Shown in pieces: positions 63,939-64,000 of a DNA stretch of 64,000 nt; within the stretch, counting starts at the first letter, position 1; each line of letters starts with the position of its first letter. The translations under genes and the position numbers were made by a program. The notes under the pieces are model-generated. The model was not told the origin of the DNA, ran no database searches, and saw only the letters and a list, made by a program, of their open reading frames with translations. The stretch is from Bombyx mori (lineage: Eukaryota; Arthropoda; Insecta; Lepidoptera; Bombycidae): the NCBI RefSeq assembly GCF_030269925.1, contig NC_085131.1:758001-822000 (forward strand). The letters are read 5' to 3'.

Positions 63939-64000
63939 TGTTCGAAACCAATCCGTTAGTTTTTGAATTCTTACCACGGCAACACGGGTCGCGATTTGAC
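63939..64000 (+). repeat. BEL/Pao 3' LTR, first 62 bases
   Basis: Identical by eye to 56692-56753; cut by the window end. Confidence 0.9.

Larger units (their letters stand above)
56692..64000 (+). mobile_element. BEL/Pao LTR retrotransposon, right end beyond the window
   Basis: 5' LTR at 56692-57057, a leader with tandem repeats, Gag (58348-60012), Pol (60082-63906) and the first 62 bases of the 3' LTR (63939-64000). All 62 read the same as the 5' LTR, so the insertion is recent. The Pol order PR-RT-RNaseH-IN, with the YVDD and SDAS motifs and a C-terminal DUF5641-like domain, is that of BEL/Pao (Belpaoviridae). No env frame. The target duplication cannot be checked because the right flank is missing. 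Confidence 0.93.

Noticed and set aside
1..64000. W-chromosome origin, suggested by the dense nested retrotransposons
   Set aside because: The three conserved housekeeping genes are intact and nothing in the sequence is W-specific; cannot be supported.

Overview
This is a eukaryotic window from a lepidopteran, most likely a silkworm (Bombyx). The genes are split by short introns with GT-AG borders. The protein-coding exons match conserved animal proteins. The spacer and intron DNA is AT-rich and full of repeats typical of silk moths: tRNA-derived Bm1-type SINEs, tails of non-LTR elements ending in AATAAA plus poly(A), Helitron ends, MITEs, and Gypsy and BEL/Pao elements. The genus is inferred from recalled repeat families, not from a search.

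Layout, left to right. 1-4300 is repeat-rich spacer with an interspersed repeat (about 130-440), a Bm1-type SINE (1080-1484), a PIF/Harbinger-like MITE (2011-2202) and a LINE tail (about 2998-3118). At 4369-4677 there are two candidate first coding exons of a leftward gene whose body is outside the window. 5468-7057 is a TIR element. 7205-9624 is PDCL3 (phosducin-like 3 / viral IAP-associated factor) on the + strand in five coding exons. 9625-12741 is gene-free spacer.

12742-40139 on the minus strand is one large gene, Integrator complex subunit 1 (IntS1). It has 35 coding exons, a frame that closes across every junction, and a predicted protein of 2015 residues. Its introns hold many mobile elements: a 3.2-kb DNA transposon with a broken transposase-like gene (24396-27554), an inverted pair of about 330-bp MITEs, a Helitron, RTE-type fragments, SINEs and LINE tails. 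One LINE tail touches the donor splice site of exon 4.

Divergent from IntS1 is the nuclear gene for mitochondrial ATP synthase coupling factor 6 (41965-43142, +). Right of it is a nest of retrotransposons. A complete Gypsy-type LTR element (45350-52472, GAAAC target duplication) has two LTRs that read as identical, and its 5' LTR is split by a 5'-truncated LINE (45393-48118). At 53759-53867 a rightward gene begins with a single first exon. A BEL/Pao element (from 56692 to beyond the window end) lies downstream of that exon, probably in its first intron; its Gag and Pol frames are separated only by one in-frame TAG.

The cellular genes are housekeeping genes (a co-chaperone for folding, snRNA 3'-end processing/transcription attenuation, mitochondrial ATP synthesis) and show no sign of a shared pathway. 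The most interesting material is mobile: a very recent nest-within-an-LTR, a stop codon between BEL Gag and Pol, an unclassified TA-flanked DNA transposon, and transposon sequence at or near host splice sites.
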